From positions 7,280,603 through 7,344,602 of the forward strand of contig CM063112.1 of assembly GCA_031841125.1 (NCBI GenBank): 64,000 nucleotides of DNA, in the 5' to 3' direction. This stretch comes from Acanthococcus lagerstroemiae. Taxonomy: Eukaryota > Arthropoda > Insecta > Hemiptera > Eriococcidae. The translations under genes and the position numbers were made by a program. Under the pieces are notes generated by a model. That model made no database searches. It worked only from the letters and a program-made list of their open reading frames with translations, and was not told where the DNA came from. How positions within the stretch are numbered: position 1 is the first letter of the stretch; each line of letters opens with the position of its first letter. Positions 19,401-31,075 of the stretch are shown here, in pieces.

Positions 19401-20750
19401 CTCGATAGATTTCTATTTAGGGTTACAAGGTTGGTGCGACGTTCCAGCCCTCTTAAAAGGGGGGTGGCATTTTTTTTTCTCTGCAGTAAATGTGTCATCT
19501 TCCCAGGTGCAGATTCGATGCGACCATCCACTCTCGTTCGCTGAGATTCGTGCGTATCTTCTACCTTGAATACCTGAGGAAGTTCGTAAATTTTTCGGTG
19601 CTCGTGAATTCGCCGTAACTCGGACCTCGCCTCTACAGAAATTCTTTCTTCTCGTTCCCCGGAGCTCGTAATGCGGCGCATTCTTTCTAAATATTCGATG
19701 TCGTGACATCGCCTACGGCGTGCATTCCGCTACCGCGAAGGTTACACCAGAGTCGGCGCGAATATTTACTCAACTCTAGACTACTCAGCGGAGTATCTTC
19801 GAACTTGGGTTATTAATAAAATCGCTTCGCTAATCGGCTATCGCTTAACCGAGCACGCATATTCACAAAACCCTGACTCGATTTCGCCAATGAAAAAACA
19901 CCGCCGCCGGCGTTCCTTTTTCGCGGCTCTCGCTGCTTCGGACGCTGCGAGAGAAACGCGAAAAACAGCGGCCATTTCCCGCTTTGAAGTCTGCGCCGAC
20001 GACGGATTGCGTAATTAGGTATAGCCGTGGCGATGACGTCGCCGTGGTCGTCGATTTTTCGCAAATCGAAAAACTCGACGACGATTAACCGTATCGAATT
20101 CGAGACAATGGTCCGGTCGGCTGATTCCTCGGATCGACGATTGTGATAATTTTACTTACCATCGTTTTCGAGCAAAGTCGAATCGGACATGAGGAAAAAA
20201 TAAAATAAAATAAAGGAAATAGGTTAGTAGTCGCGAAGTGTGTACGAAACGTCTTCGATATCAATTTCCTTTTTTTCGTTTTGCGCCCGCAGCTCCACTG
20301 ACCGTTCCATCCGCCGAGTGTCGGAGATTCATCAAAGTAATTTATCTGGCCGAGCTATAAAAACCGAACATAAAAAGATGACCATTGCCTCTTTCTTGTA
20401 GCGAGATCGTCTGCCTACGCCATACCCGGTGACCTACTCGTGGGTCTTTTTGAACAGGAAATGCAGAATGGCGCTGCGTTTCGTTTACGACTGCTGTCCG
20501 TGTATACAATCCGTGCAATCAAATTTGAACTGGATTACGTTAAACGCATTTACGACGCACTGTGGGTTTATCGTCGGTTCGATTTGCATACATTGTATGT
20601 TGGTTCTCTTGGGTTGTATCGACAGAGCTGATTTATGTAACATTCGGGGTCTGATCGGTATTTATCGAACGATGAATCTACTGCCCGGGTACAATGGTAA
20701 ATACACAATAGCCGTTGGATACGCACCCGAGTCCACAATACTGAGGGAAG
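19401..20750. other. Unique-looking GC-richer stretch
   Basis: No repeat or domain is recognised. The frames at 19202-19709 (-) and 19813-20064 (-) are open but low-complexity and arginine-rich, with no recognisable protein. CpG-containing words are frequent compared with the flanks, which could reflect a regulatory region. Confidence 0.3.
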
Positions 20751-20751
20751 G

Positions 20752-20858
20752 CAACTGGGCTTTCTATTGGTGGAGCGTATGGCGATGCACGTATGTCAAA
20801 TTGGCTCCCCAGATAACGCACTCCTGGCCCCGAAAACTACCCGTTCGAGTAAAGTAAA
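20752..20858 (-). repeat. Dispersed repeat T, copy 3 (inverted)
   Basis: The minus strand reads TCGAACGGGTAGTTTTCGGG, then GGGGAGCCAATTTGACAT and GTGCATCGCCATACGCTCC, matching copies at 4352, 12118 and 58990. Confidence 0.75.
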
Positions 20859-20959
20859 TGTCCGGCCTCTTAGGGAGGAGGATCCGTTCTCGGTTGGTGA
20901 GTGCGACGATGGGTAAATAGCCCGATCATGGAACGTAGCACAGGTGTACATTGTCGGTG

Positions 20960-22125
20960 CTGATATGGCGGGGGGGGGGAGAGGGTTAGCAGGGGTACGG
21001 TTCGGAAACTGTCCATTGTTATTACTGCAGACTTTTGTCTCCATAGAATCCGGTTTTTGGTCCACTCTTCCCATACATATTTTTAAGGGCGGTGTGGCAA
21101 ATGTCCTTGTAACGTTTCCACTGCCCTCCGATGGTGTTGGAAGTCTCTGCGGTTCCACTCTTTGTATGTGCTCCAGCCATCTGAGGATGTTCCGCGTTAC
21201 AGGTGTTCAATTGACTCACAGTCTGCCTGCTCTAAGACCTTGTTATCTGATATAAAATCCAACCACTTGATCCACAATACTTCTGGGAGCTGGCGCTGAT
21301 GGAACCTCTGCATCATTTTTATACGTCTTCTGTAAACAGTCCAGCATTCGCTGCCATGCAGCAGGGTGGGCAGTACCACTGTGCGGTATGCGGCTATTTT
21401 TCCAGCTCTTTGTTCTCCAGTATTCACTGTTTGAGTCTGAAAACTGCCGACCACGGCTTCTTTATGTGGTGATTAACCTCAGCATCAATGGGGCCTTCTT
21501 TGGTAGTTAGGCTGCCTAGGTAACTGAATTCAGCGACTTCCTCAATTTCCGCGCCCTTGGCGCTGTGCCTATAGCATGTGGGGTGTTCACGCATAGCACC
21601 TTGGTCTTTGCTCACCCAGCAGCTATTGGTATACCGCCACAAATGCATCGGTAATTTTCTGGGTTTCCTCCGTGGTGTTTCCGATCAGTGCCAAGTAGTC
21701 TGCATACTGCAACTCCGTGGTGTAACGAGAGCACACATACCTCCGACCTTTCAGTTGGCCCAGATTAAACAATCCACCATCAGTTCTGTAGCTCAAGCAC
21801 ACTCCCTAGTCTGTAGTTTTTGGTCTACTATCATTAACATTGCCGATGTACATAAGTTGAATAACAGTGGTGCAAGGATGCATCCCTGTCGGACCCCGTT
21901 TGATATAGTGAAGCCTTCGGTCAGTTCGCCGCCCAATATGACGCGTGCTACAAATACGTTATGGGTATGGAAGCTCGCAATAAAGTTAACCAGTTTCTCC
22001 GGACATCGCATTAATGACCAGAGGGACGTCTTGAGGCTAGCCCAGGTCCCCACTTCGCCTTTCCGCTTCGGTTCGCGCTGTCCTGCCAGTGCCACTATGG
22101 GACACCCTACTGACTGAGGCAACGC
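20960..22125 (-). mobile_element. LINE remnant, RT palm to C-terminus
   Basis: The minus strand from 22125 downward encodes MRCPEKLVNFIASFH, GVRQGCILAPLLFNL, then (frameshift) EIEEVAEFSYLGSLTTKEG, then VLPTLLHGSECWTVYRRRIK and HQRQLPEVLWIKWLDFISDN, then GGQWKRYKDICHTALKNMYG. This is the classic order RT motif 4, YLG, 'L-L-Y-G-S-E-x-W', 'H-x-R-x-L-R-x-I-L-x-I-x-W' and 'G-x-x-x-R-Y-K-D-x-x-K'. The catalytic YADD box and N-terminus are lost; frames shift at least three times. It is the same type as the fragment at 12243-12960, which supplies the missing N-terminal half. Confidence 0.8.
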
Positions 22126-22139
22126 TCACCCAGCATTAA

Positions 22140-22640
22140 TATGGAATTCGGGAGCATCACAGCCGGACGCGCTTCCTTCCTTCACTCCTGACCTCCTCGT
22201 CAGAGTACGTGCGGCGACGCGGGAAGGTGGTGACGGTGGAGTGAATCCTGCCGAGGGATCCGCAGCAGCTGCAGCAGCTCTAGGATGGTATAGAGTCGTT
22301 GTGTTGAGTGTGGACCGAGCTTTGTTCGTCGGCCTTCTGTCTTGAGCAAAGAGGCCGGCACCTGGCTCTATCCGTGTCTACCTTTCAGCTTTTCCGGAAC
22401 CAAGGTATCCGGCGTCGTTGTCGCTCCAGTTGCCGCGGGGATCGATCCCTATATCACCGTCCCACACCTCTCCTGCTCCCAGGTCTCACACTCGAAGAGA
22501 GTGTGCCAGGGGTTCTTCGCCCCTCGATCACAATAAGGGCACACGGGGTTCGGCGTCATCGCCATTCAATGTAACTATGTGTCGAAGCACCAGTGACCGC
22601 AAATCAGGGGGCTATCGCCCCTTCCGGGGAGAAATACTGA
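22140..22640 (-). mobile_element. LINE remnant, zinc-finger C-terminus (zf-RVT, R1/I-like)
   Basis: On the minus strand NPVCPYCDRGAKNPWHTLFE followed by CETWEQER fits the C-x-x-C-x(n)-H-x-x-x-x-C zinc-finger that ends ORF2 in R1/I-type LINEs. A downstream frame ends TLVPEKLKGRHG. The remaining RT and RNase H are absent. Confidence 0.6.
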
Positions 22641-22649
22641 AATAGAAAC

Positions 22650-23900
22650 GCTTTGCGAATGGCAACAGCTTGCAGAATCTCAAACGAGCTTTTAACAGTC
22701 TTCAAAAGAGTTTTAAACGGAATCCTAAATGAGTGTGAGAGTCTCGAAGGTCGTAAATGAGTCTTCAAAAGTCGTGCCGAGTTTTAGACCAGCTCAGAAG
22801 AGCCTTACAGGGTCTTGAGCAAGTTTTCGCGGATTTTAAACGAGTCCTGAGAACTTCTTAAGAGTTTTAAAGAAACTCAGAAAGGTCATGATCACCGAAA
22901 ACTAATTTACTGGATGCCATAGCTACACTAATATAGCTCATACGCCCGCACAAACAGAATCTGAAAGTCGAACAGTAAAACTCGAGCTTTTGACTGAAAC
23001 TTTTGACCTTGGAATATAAAACAGCGTCCGTCTTTCGGATTTTCAAAGTATCATCTGGCTTTCTGCTTTAACTTTCCGGGAAACAATAGACTTTTGACTG
23101 GCAATTTTGGAAATTCTGTTCATTAGCTAGATACGAGAGCAAAAAAAAAAAACGATAAAAACTAAAAACTTCAAAGAAGCCATTAATATACAACTTTAGC
23201 TTTCCACTTCCGGATTTTCGAAATGTTTTCCAACTTTTAGTTTTGCTTTGACTTTCCAGAAAACATTCGAGTTTCAGCTTTAGATTTGGTGCTTTCGACG
23301 AACTTTCAGACCCTGCCCACTAACGCTCGTATTTCTGACTGGTGACTCGCAGTGTACCCTTGAGCCACCGTATAGCTCTATGTTGTTAAAATTCTAATTC
23401 ACCTCCGAGCTTTCTGGGACAGCTATTGAATGTAAATGAACACACGCCTCTGTACATCTGTTGTTCTGTTTTTTCCGGAATGCGAATTTATACGTGTACA
23501 CAAACTGAAATACCAAGACGAGGAACAAGAAATATTTGCATGATATCAATCCTACCTCATTTTACCTTGTTATTTCGTGAGATTTAGAATTGTCACATTT
23601 CCACAATCCACCTCCGATTTCGATCACATTTCGTGATATTTAGAGCGTTGGATTGATGCAGCTCTTAATTTGGCGTATTGGCGACTTCAGTGCCTGTCCG
23701 ACGAAAGTTTTATAGAATCCTGATCAAGTCTAGAAAAGTCCGAAAGAGCCTTCAGCAGGTCTTGAAGAGTCATAAAGAGTCTTGAAGGAGTCTTGAGCAT
23801 TTTTGGCAAATCTTAACCCAGTTTGAAACTGTCTTAAAAAGCATCTATTCGTTTTGCACAAGTATGAAAGAATATTTATTAGTCTTGGATCCTGTCTTGA
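22650..23900. repeat. Degenerate AGTCTTGAAGAG minisatellite, block 1
   Basis: From 22680 to 22890 and again from 23715 to 23880 the plus strand repeats loosely AGTCTT(G/A)AA(A/G)GAGTTTTA with a spacing of roughly 25 bp. Between them (22900-23700) lies unassigned sequence rich in 'aacttttgactttc' words. No gene is seen. Confidence 0.6.
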
Positions 23901-24289
23901 GTCAGGGCGGATCCAGAGAGCAATCCTGGCAGAGGTAGGACCTTGTTATTTGCTACTTCCTTCCTCCCGTCCATCCCAGACTTGAATTATGTGTTTTTGA
24001 ATCAGGAGATAAGAATGAAAGACATGGAATTTTGTGCGGATGGTGCCTATTGCTGACCTTTCTTATTGAAATTGAAAATGGTAATAACTTCCGAAGTGAG
24101 CTGTCAAATTTTTTCATCTTTTGGATTCCGAGCGGACGACATTTTTTTGATCACTTTCAACATCCACCGCAGAATCACCTAATTTCTTCTCTCCATCAAA
24201 AAGAAAGGGAGAGAGAGTCCTAAAAGCCAGTGTTAAGATTCTTCTATTTTCAGTGCTCATATAGAAAACATGCAGACTCCTTCAAACGT

Positions 24290-25140
24290 GTATAAGGCTC
24301 TGTAAGGTTTTTTCAAATTTACCTAGGACCCCCACCCCATTCATTTCAAAGTTTATGACTCTTTATACCTTTTCCAAGCTTGATTGTGACTTTTTCCCTT
24401 GACATTCATTAATTTGTTTAAGGCTCTGTAAGGTTTTTCCAAATTTGCTGAAGGCCCCCCTATTTCAAAACTCATTTACCTACGACTCTTTACGCCTTCC
24501 CCAGACTTGATTGCGGTTTTTCAATTCACAATCTGGACTTCTTAAGACTTCTGAAGTTTATTAATGTTCTTATAAGACTCTATGACTTCTTGAAACTAAA
24601 TAGGATTCTTTAGTGCTCATTTTCAGATTCTCTTAGAATTGTATAAGGCTCTCTAAGACTTTTCCGAACATGTTTAAGACTCCCTAATTGTTTCAAAACT
24701 TGTCTCAGACTGTTTATGACGCGTCTATACCAGATTATGGTTCTTCAACTCATATTCTAGAAGTTCATAAAGATTGTTATAAAACTTTAAGACTTGAAAA
24801 TAATAACACTCTTTAATACTAATTTTAGATTCTCTCAGAATTGTTCAAGATTTTGGAAGGCTCTTGTATCAGATTCGCGACCTGTTCAATACTTCCAGAC
24901 TCTCAGACTTTACTAGGACTTTGCAAAACTTGAGCAAGATTTATAAAGACTCTCCCATTCTTGTTTAAGACAAGTAGACGCTTTTAAGACTCTTTCAAGC
25001 TTTTTTAAGATTCATTCAAATTGTTCAATTCACGACTCGCGTAAGACTATTTCTGATTTTTTTAGACTTACTCCAAATTCTTCTATACTTGATTAAAACT
25101 CTTCAAGATTTAATCACAACCTCTTAAGACACTTTTAAGA
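24290..25140. repeat. Degenerate minisatellite, inverted block
   Basis: Here the same word appears on the opposite strand: 'aagactctttcaagcttttttaag', 'aagactccctaattg', 'ttaagacacttttaagag' and many similar phrases. Orientation thus flips relative to 22650-23900 and flips back after 25650. Confidence 0.6.
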
Positions 25141-25795
25141 GCGGAGAAGGAGGAAAGAGGGTGAAAATTTGAATTTTCCCGGCTAAAAATTGAAGTCTCA
25201 AGATGGTCGAGTCAAAAAGCAAAACTTGCTACATAGTCAGTTTTGCCAACTGCAGCTGCTCGATACATCAAATCTCGAAAACATTTAAAACTATGTGGGA
25301 GACGGAATTTCAACTGAAAACTAAAATTTCGCAATCTTTAGGTAACAAAAAAGTATAAATTCATAAGTTCACCAGGGCAGTTGGTCAATTTACCAACTCT
25401 TGAAAGATTTCAAATTATGGTGGAGGTGATATTCAACTAAAATGTCAAAACTGCCAAGTTAAAAAAAAAATAAGATTTTTAACCTGTTAAATGTAGCGAT
25501 TCTTGAAAAGCTTCTAATTATAAGGGCTCTCCAACCAAAAACGAGGGTTTTAAAATGACAGGAAGAAGAAAAAAACTGACACCGTTTTTAATTTGAACAA
25601 CTATAACTGTAAAATTTTAAAAAGTCTCAATCATACATGAAATAGTTTTATAAAATCTGGAAGAGGTTTAAAGATAGTGTTATATGCTACACAGGTCTGA
25701 AAGGGTCGTGAAGTATCTTGAATGGTCTGAAAAAGTCGAGAACACATATACATGAGTTTTCAATAATCTTATGTATGTATAAAAGAGTGTCCTGC
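25141..25795. other. Unassigned AT-rich stretch with returning direct-orientation repeat
   Basis: No gene. From about 25690 the words 'ggtctgaaagggtcgtgaag' and 'cttgaatggtctgaaaaagtc' signal the direct-orientation minisatellite again. Confidence 0.4.
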
Positions 25796-26072
25796 CAGGG
25801 GCAAACTATAGGGAGGGGGTGTTTCAACCCCCCTCTCCCCAATAATTTGGCAGTCGGCAAATTTTGAAACTGTTCATTTGAATTTTTCATTTTCTATGAA
25901 TGTTTGTCTTTTTCAATCAAAGTATGTATTTCTATTGAAAAATCGGTATATTTTTTATTTTTTAAAAATTTTGTTGCCAAATTTTTAGTTTTTAAACGAT
26001 ATTTGACGGCAAATTTTTCTTTTTAATTCTCCCCCCCCCTCCTCCCCAACTGAAAGTCAAGTTTCGTTTCTG
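25796..26072. mobile_element. hAT-type MITE (AATTTGCCGAC family), intact
   Basis: It starts CAGGGGCAAACTATAGG and ends AAGTTTCGTTTCTG. The flanks are identical, TGTCCTGC on both sides, a perfect 8-bp target duplication. The inside shows a C-rich block near each end, ATTTGGCAGTCGGCAAATTT, and a central AT-rich region. The element is inserted in the AGTCTT minisatellite. Confidence 0.9.
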
Positions 26073-26084
26073 TGTCCTGCAATA

Positions 26085-26340
26085 GTCCTGAGAAAGTTTG
26101 AGCGAGTTTAAACGGCACCTTAAAGAATCTCAAAAGAATCTTGCAATGTCTTTAACGAGTCAGGAAGATTTTTAAGGATTTATTCTCAATCAAGTCTGGA
26201 AGAGTCTGGGCGAGTCCGGCAGAGCATAAAAGATAATTTTAAAGAAGTTTGAAAGAACCTTGAAGTATCCAAAATAGTCTGTAATGGTCTGAAATACGTC
26301 TGAATGGGTCTTAAAAAATGTTCAGTAAGTCTGAAAGAGT
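26085..26340. repeat. Degenerate minisatellite, direct block
   Basis: Repeats of AGTCTGAAAGAGTCTT-type words continue between the MITE and the SINE tail, for example GAGTCTGGGCGAGTCC and ATAGTCTGTAATGGTCTG. Confidence 0.6.
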
Positions 26341-26464
26341 CTTCTTCTTCTGGTACCGTACCTGGTGCCGGACGTAGGCGATCGAGGGCTGGGTTAGTCG
26401 AGGTGTTTGCTATTGCTTTCCCCGCGGTTTGTTGCGTTAGAGTTTTTCTTTCTTTGTGCCGAAG
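26341..26464 (-). mobile_element. SINE 3' tail fragment
   Basis: Inverted tail of the tRNA-derived SINE: CTTCTTCTTCTGGTACCGTA, then 'gatgccggacg'-like, GGGTTAGTCG, CTTTCCCCGCGGTTTGTTGC, ending TGTGCCGAAG. That last word recurs at 26634-26643 around a ~170-bp insert that starts CTCCGGCATT, so the SINE may have been split there. Confidence 0.75.
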
Positions 26465-26643
26465 CTCCGGCATTGGATGATCTCATCAGTCTTGGAGGGG
26501 GGGGAGGTCGCTACAGGACATCCCATCACCGTATTGCTGTAGTCAGTGCACTGAAAAACATTTTGAAATGCTTTTTTCGACAGCGTTCAAGGGGGGGGGG
26601 GGTTCTTACCCGACCACTCCTCGTCCCTACGTCGGTGTGCCGA

Positions 26644-27092
26644 AGAGTGTGCAGAAATAAGTCTTACACAGGTCGAAAACAATCTTGGAAAAGTCTTAAG
26701 AAATCTGAGTGAACTCTCGAAGGGTTTTAAAAAGACTCAGTTAGGTATAGATGAGTTTTCAATAAGTCTGGAGGAGTGTTAAAAGAATTTTAAGTCGGGT
26801 AAGAAGAATTATATCATGTTTTGACTAACCCCAACAGTAACCTCTCGTCTGTATGATCTTATGTCACTGATCTTTTTTATGCTTTACTTCGATCAGTTCG
26901 AATAATTGCTTTTAGGGAGTGAGCACTGTTTGCAAGTAACAGGGGCATTTGTTATCGAATTTGTCTCAAACTTTGAAAATGTTGATCTTGCGAAGAGAAT
27001 AATTCGGACTCTGTTTCCTCGAATTCTGATTCACAAGCAAGGAAAAGAAAATTACGTTTGTATATGCTTTGAATATTGGTTGACCCCCACAG
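26644..27092. other. Unassigned, end of minisatellite
   Basis: AGTCTT-type words fade out near 26790. The remainder shows no feature. A single MITE end (CAGGGTGTCTGCAGGTG) occurs at about 27093 without a partner. Confidence 0.4.
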
Positions 27093-27769
27093 GGTGTCTG
27101 CAGGTGCTGAAAAGTCCTGAAAAGTCTTAAACTTTGAAAGTAGGTCCTAAAAGTCCTAAAAAATGCTGAAATATTATTTTTTTAAATTGAAAAGTCCTTC
27201 ATTTCTGCTTATACGTACATATTTTTAAAGCCACACCCCTCAAAAACCAACATTCGTTGTAAAAAAATTAGTATTTTCAGTAATGATAACTATCCAACAC
27301 AATGAATGAGTATGTTTCAAAAGTATGCTTGGTTGACTTTTTGTTAATTGAAAACAAAAAACAAAAAAAAAAAAGATTTGTACACTCGGGGAAAAGATAA
27401 AAAATATGCCGCCTACAGTCCTGCTCAGGGTCCTGAAGAATACTTCATTTTTACTTTTCAATTTCTGTAGATATCCTGCCCCAAGAACAACGTGGTCTCT
27501 AGTTTGAATTTTCTCTCCGTTCTCGTTAGCTTGAACCGAATTTTTTAAAACCTATGCCTTACTTTATTGACGAACTAAGAAATTTTCATTTCCGTTTGAA
27601 GTTATTCCCTGATTCCAGCTCCAGGAAAATAATTCAGCTTGGAATTTTGTTTCAAGTTATTAACAAATTAAAAAGAGTAAACTTGGAATTGGATAAAGAC
27701 TTCTGGGTAGATATTTTAGGAGAGGGAGGGGGTTATCCACAGGAACCGAATTTGTGTACCCAAAGTTTG
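27093..27769. other. Unassigned AT-rich stretch with a solitary transposon end
   Basis: It opens with an end similar to the CTAA-flanked element at 3750 (CAGGGTGTCT) and AAAGTCCTAAAA repeats. The matching right end was not found. The frame at 27554-27781 has no recognised domain. Confidence 0.35.
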
Positions 27770-28122
27770 ACGTGGTGGTGACGTGCCCGCTTCGCAATTC
27801 TTGCGTCTCGGGTTCGAGTCCCGCCGACGCCGGAAAGCTAATGAGATTCGAATACTCCCACTAACACCACTAATATCCTAGCGAACACACGGACTATAGT
27901 ATTAATCGAGCTGGCAACATAGCGCGTTCTGTAAGCCCCGCCAGTTCACACGAACAAGCATTACAATCACAGGGCGTGTTACCACCAGATCAGAAAGATT
28001 GATACTGTGCGTGTGCACGTCGTGGACAGCTTACTGAACGTTGTAAAGCACGTGGCTACGCGTCAGAAACCGCGACCGCCGACATCCGGCATCGGATGCG
28101 GCGACTGGAGAAGAAGAAGTTT
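27770..28122 (+). mobile_element. SINE (tRNA-derived), internally deleted
   Basis: The head carries CGCTTCGCAATTCTTGCG and GGTTCGAGTCCCGCC (B box). The body has CACTAATATCCTAGCGAAC, GGGCGTGTTACCACCAGATC and CGTCGTGGACAGC. The tail holds CGACATCCGGCATCGG and ends GGAGAAGAAGAAG. Compared with the full copy at 36546-37010 it lacks the GGGGAAAGCAGCGGCAAAC segment. The head's A-box region is degraded. Confidence 0.85.
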
Positions 28123-29245
28123 GGCCTTCATTGGAAGTACAGAGAAGCTACAAAAAGGGTGTTTAAATTCTGGCTCATGGCTCACGGCTCATGGCTCCCT
28201 CCTTAATATTTTACCTCAGAGGGATGGCGCAGTTTGAATATTCAGTTTGTTCCCTTGATCTCGGTGAACCAAACGAAGCATCGCACAGTGGTTCCGCACC
28301 TCGAAACGCGAGCATCGCCGCATGAATTGACGACAACATCGGGAAAAATGATTTTACGTGTAATTTTCTTCGTTTTTCTTGGGAATTGCCCACGTAAGAT
28401 TGCGTCCACGATGTCCACGTATACCTAACAATGGTGACACACGAATGAAAACCGCAAATTGCAATAACGTCGTGTATTATCCGTACTCGATTGTACCACT
28501 GATGCACTCGCATTGATTGACCAATGTACGAGATTCGATTTACCAACTGCCTGTATCTGGCTATACATTTTACAAAATTTTAATTATCTCGAAAGCAGGA
28601 AATTAACTACTCTTGGCCCGACAATTGCATAAAGAAAACGCGTTTATCACTGTTACCAATGTTAACCCTATTACACCCGAAAAAAAAAAAGTAATTAAAA
28701 TGTATTGATACAGCACAATTGAAAGCCACGAAGGTGTCCAGTTTGTGTCGTGAATCAGTGAATGATTACGTGCTGTCGCTTGGTCGTCTCGTAAAAACAA
28801 TTATTACCTTGTGCGTTTAATTAGACGGCGACAGAAGACAGAATTTTTCACCTTCTTCGTTTGCAATATAATTTACCGGCATCGTCAGCCCCGTTCAGAC
28901 AGCGAAGGTATTCGTGTGAAATGGATTCCCAAGCAACAGTTAACACGTTAATTGTTACATTAGTCAACAGCGACGTATTAATAATGGAAATTAATAGGTA
29001 TCTCGATAAGACCTCAGCTTACATAGGATGAGTCAACTCGTTGGTCAAGGAAAATTTTCTTTATTTGTACCCAAAAACAAACTCGAGCCGGTTTGAGGTC
29101 ATGTGCACTTGTTGGTGACTAATATAAAGAATCTCTCAAGTGCGGCGAATTCGAAAAGAAAACGCTATGTCTAGTCATAAAACCATCAGTAGTCCAGAAA
29201 AATACCCAAAAATGAAAAAAAATATTCATTGGTATTATTTTTATT
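28123..29245. other. Unique-looking stretch
   Basis: No repeat, domain or supported exon. Frames such as 28211-28546 (-) show no recognisable protein. Confidence 0.35.
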
Positions 29246-29368
29246 CTTCAGGCGTCATATCCAATGCCGGACGTTTCTGACGCGCCACTCTCCTGGGCAA
29301 GTTAGTTGGGGTAGTTTGCTGTTGCTTTCCCCACGGATTTGTTACGTTAGAATTTTCCCTCCTCTGTG
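29246..29368 (-). mobile_element. SINE 3' tail fragment joined to a MITE
   Basis: Inverted SINE tail: TTCTTCAGGCGTCATATCCA, GGGCAAGTTAGTTGGGG, CTTTCCCCACGGATTTG, ending CCTCTGTG. The MITE starts at the next base. The remainder of the SINE in the same orientation is found 2.6 kb away at 31973-32293, also joined to a MITE at the equivalent position. Confidence 0.75.
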
Positions 29369-29996
29369 CAGAGGTGAAACTTGACTTTCAGTTGGGGGGG
29401 GGAGGGGGGGAGTGGAGAAGAATAATTTGCCGACAAGAATTTCTTGAAAACTAAAAATTTGCCGACAAAACATTTTAAAAATTTGAAAATTTGCTGATTT
29501 TTCAATCAAAATATTTCATAACTGAAAAAATAAAAATAAAACAGAAGGAAAATATGGGCCTGGGGACTGATTTTTGAGAACGTCCTTGTACCCTCAAAAA
29601 GTCTGCCTTTTTTCTACTCTTTACGTTTCTTCCTTCCGTCGTTCCTCTTTTTACCTTATTTTTGAAGCGCCTTTTTTACAGTGACCCGCTTGAGACATTC
29701 TCCTTCCTCGGCCCTTGTGCAAACATACACCATCCGAGAAGTTTCTTGGATTCATTTAATACTATGATAATAAGGATCTTTTGACCCATCAAGACCTCCT
29801 TTTCCAACTTATGTTAAACTTTTAGGACTCTTTCAGACTTCTCTGAGACTTCAAGGATCTTCCGAATTTGTTCAAGACATTTTAAGGCTTCATTAAAACA
29901 TTATACCTTAGAAAATGAAAAATTCAAATGAACAGTTTCAAAATTTGCCGACTGTCAAATTATTGGGGGTTTTCACCCCCCATAGTTTCGTCCCTG
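29369..29996. mobile_element. hAT-type MITE (AATTTGCCGAC family), interrupted
   Basis: It begins CAGAGGTGAAACTTGAC and ends CATAGTTTCGTCCCTG. The inner blocks ATAATTTGCCGAC and AAAATTTGCCGACTGTCAA match 25796-26072 and 31688-31972. About 350 bp (roughly 29560-29905), including a stretch with AAGACTTC-type minisatellite words, interrupts it. Confidence 0.75.
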
Positions 29997-31075
29997 CAAA
30001 TGCAGATTGGAACCATATCCCCTAAGTACTCACATTTGCGCACATAAGCATACCCTAGTCTCGGAGGGTAAGCTGGAAGGACATTAGGAATACTTGAGAG
30101 GAACACACAACTTCCTTTACACATTAAGGTGGTTGTTATTTACTCTTGGTGACCTTTTTTTCATCTATTGGTTCCAATAAAAACAATAAAAAAAAATCTA
30201 CAAAGTTTCAGGTCGATCGGATTTAGGGGAATCCGTGCCACAAGCTCCCTTTTGTCCTTATGGGGAAAACACATGGAGTTTTGACTTTTGTTCCAGACTA
30301 AATTTCTCTCCTAGATCCACCAGAACCAAAGCACGAAAATTATATAATAGAACCTTTGCTATCGGATTCAGCTTGTGACATTGGAAAATAAGTCTTTTGC
30401 TTTCAACTTTTAGACAGCCCCGTAGCTATGGGGGCAAGCTGGGGCTGAGCCCCCTCTAAAGGTATCTTGAGCGACCCTTAGGCAGAGGTACCACCATTTT
30501 AAAAAATCATAATTATGCCAGGTACCTAGCCAGAGTGGTGCTAGGGGTACTGAGCACCCCCTAACGCTTGCCCGAGCCTCCCCTGGCAAATTTCGTGAGT
30601 GAAAATAACGAATTCCTTCTATTTTTCTCGCTAGTTTTGTTCAAAACTTTTCATTCCATCACATTTTGATGTTTATAAACCTGCCAACACCGATTTTACT
30701 TTGAAAGATAGAAGAATCATATGTTTGTCGTTCTTTATGTGTGACGTGTCACGAGAAAAGGGCCCGAATGTCCATCCAGCAGTTTCAGATACACAGACCT
30801 TTTTCTTGTGTCACATTACAATATTCACAAACACAATAGTAGGCTCGCGATCCAGTTCGCATTGAATATCGATGGCTAAATGCCTGAATAGCTGTTTGAG
30901 AACTGGTAACTTGATAAGTCCGCAGAAATCGAGTTTCTTTACTTCCAAAAGTTCGAAAATTTGATCGTTCTAAGTGTTAATTTTTTTTCACGCGATCTAT
31001 TCAATTTCTTTTTCAATGAGTTGTCGGTAAGTTGAATCACCAGTTTTGATTATGAATTTTGAGACCGAATTCAAT
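29997..31075. other. Unassigned stretch
   Basis: No gene is recognised. Around 30412-30600 are phrases typical of other CAGTGGCGTAGC-type MITEs (CCCCGTAGCTATGGGGGCAAG; CTAGCCAGAGTGGTGCTAGG), so eroded elements are likely present, but ends could not be paired. Confidence 0.35.

Noticed and set aside
20429..20857. 142-codon plus-strand ORF as a membrane protein gene
   Set aside because: It is cysteine-rich by chance, and its C-terminal third overlaps an inverted copy of dispersed repeat T, so the frame crosses a repeat boundary.
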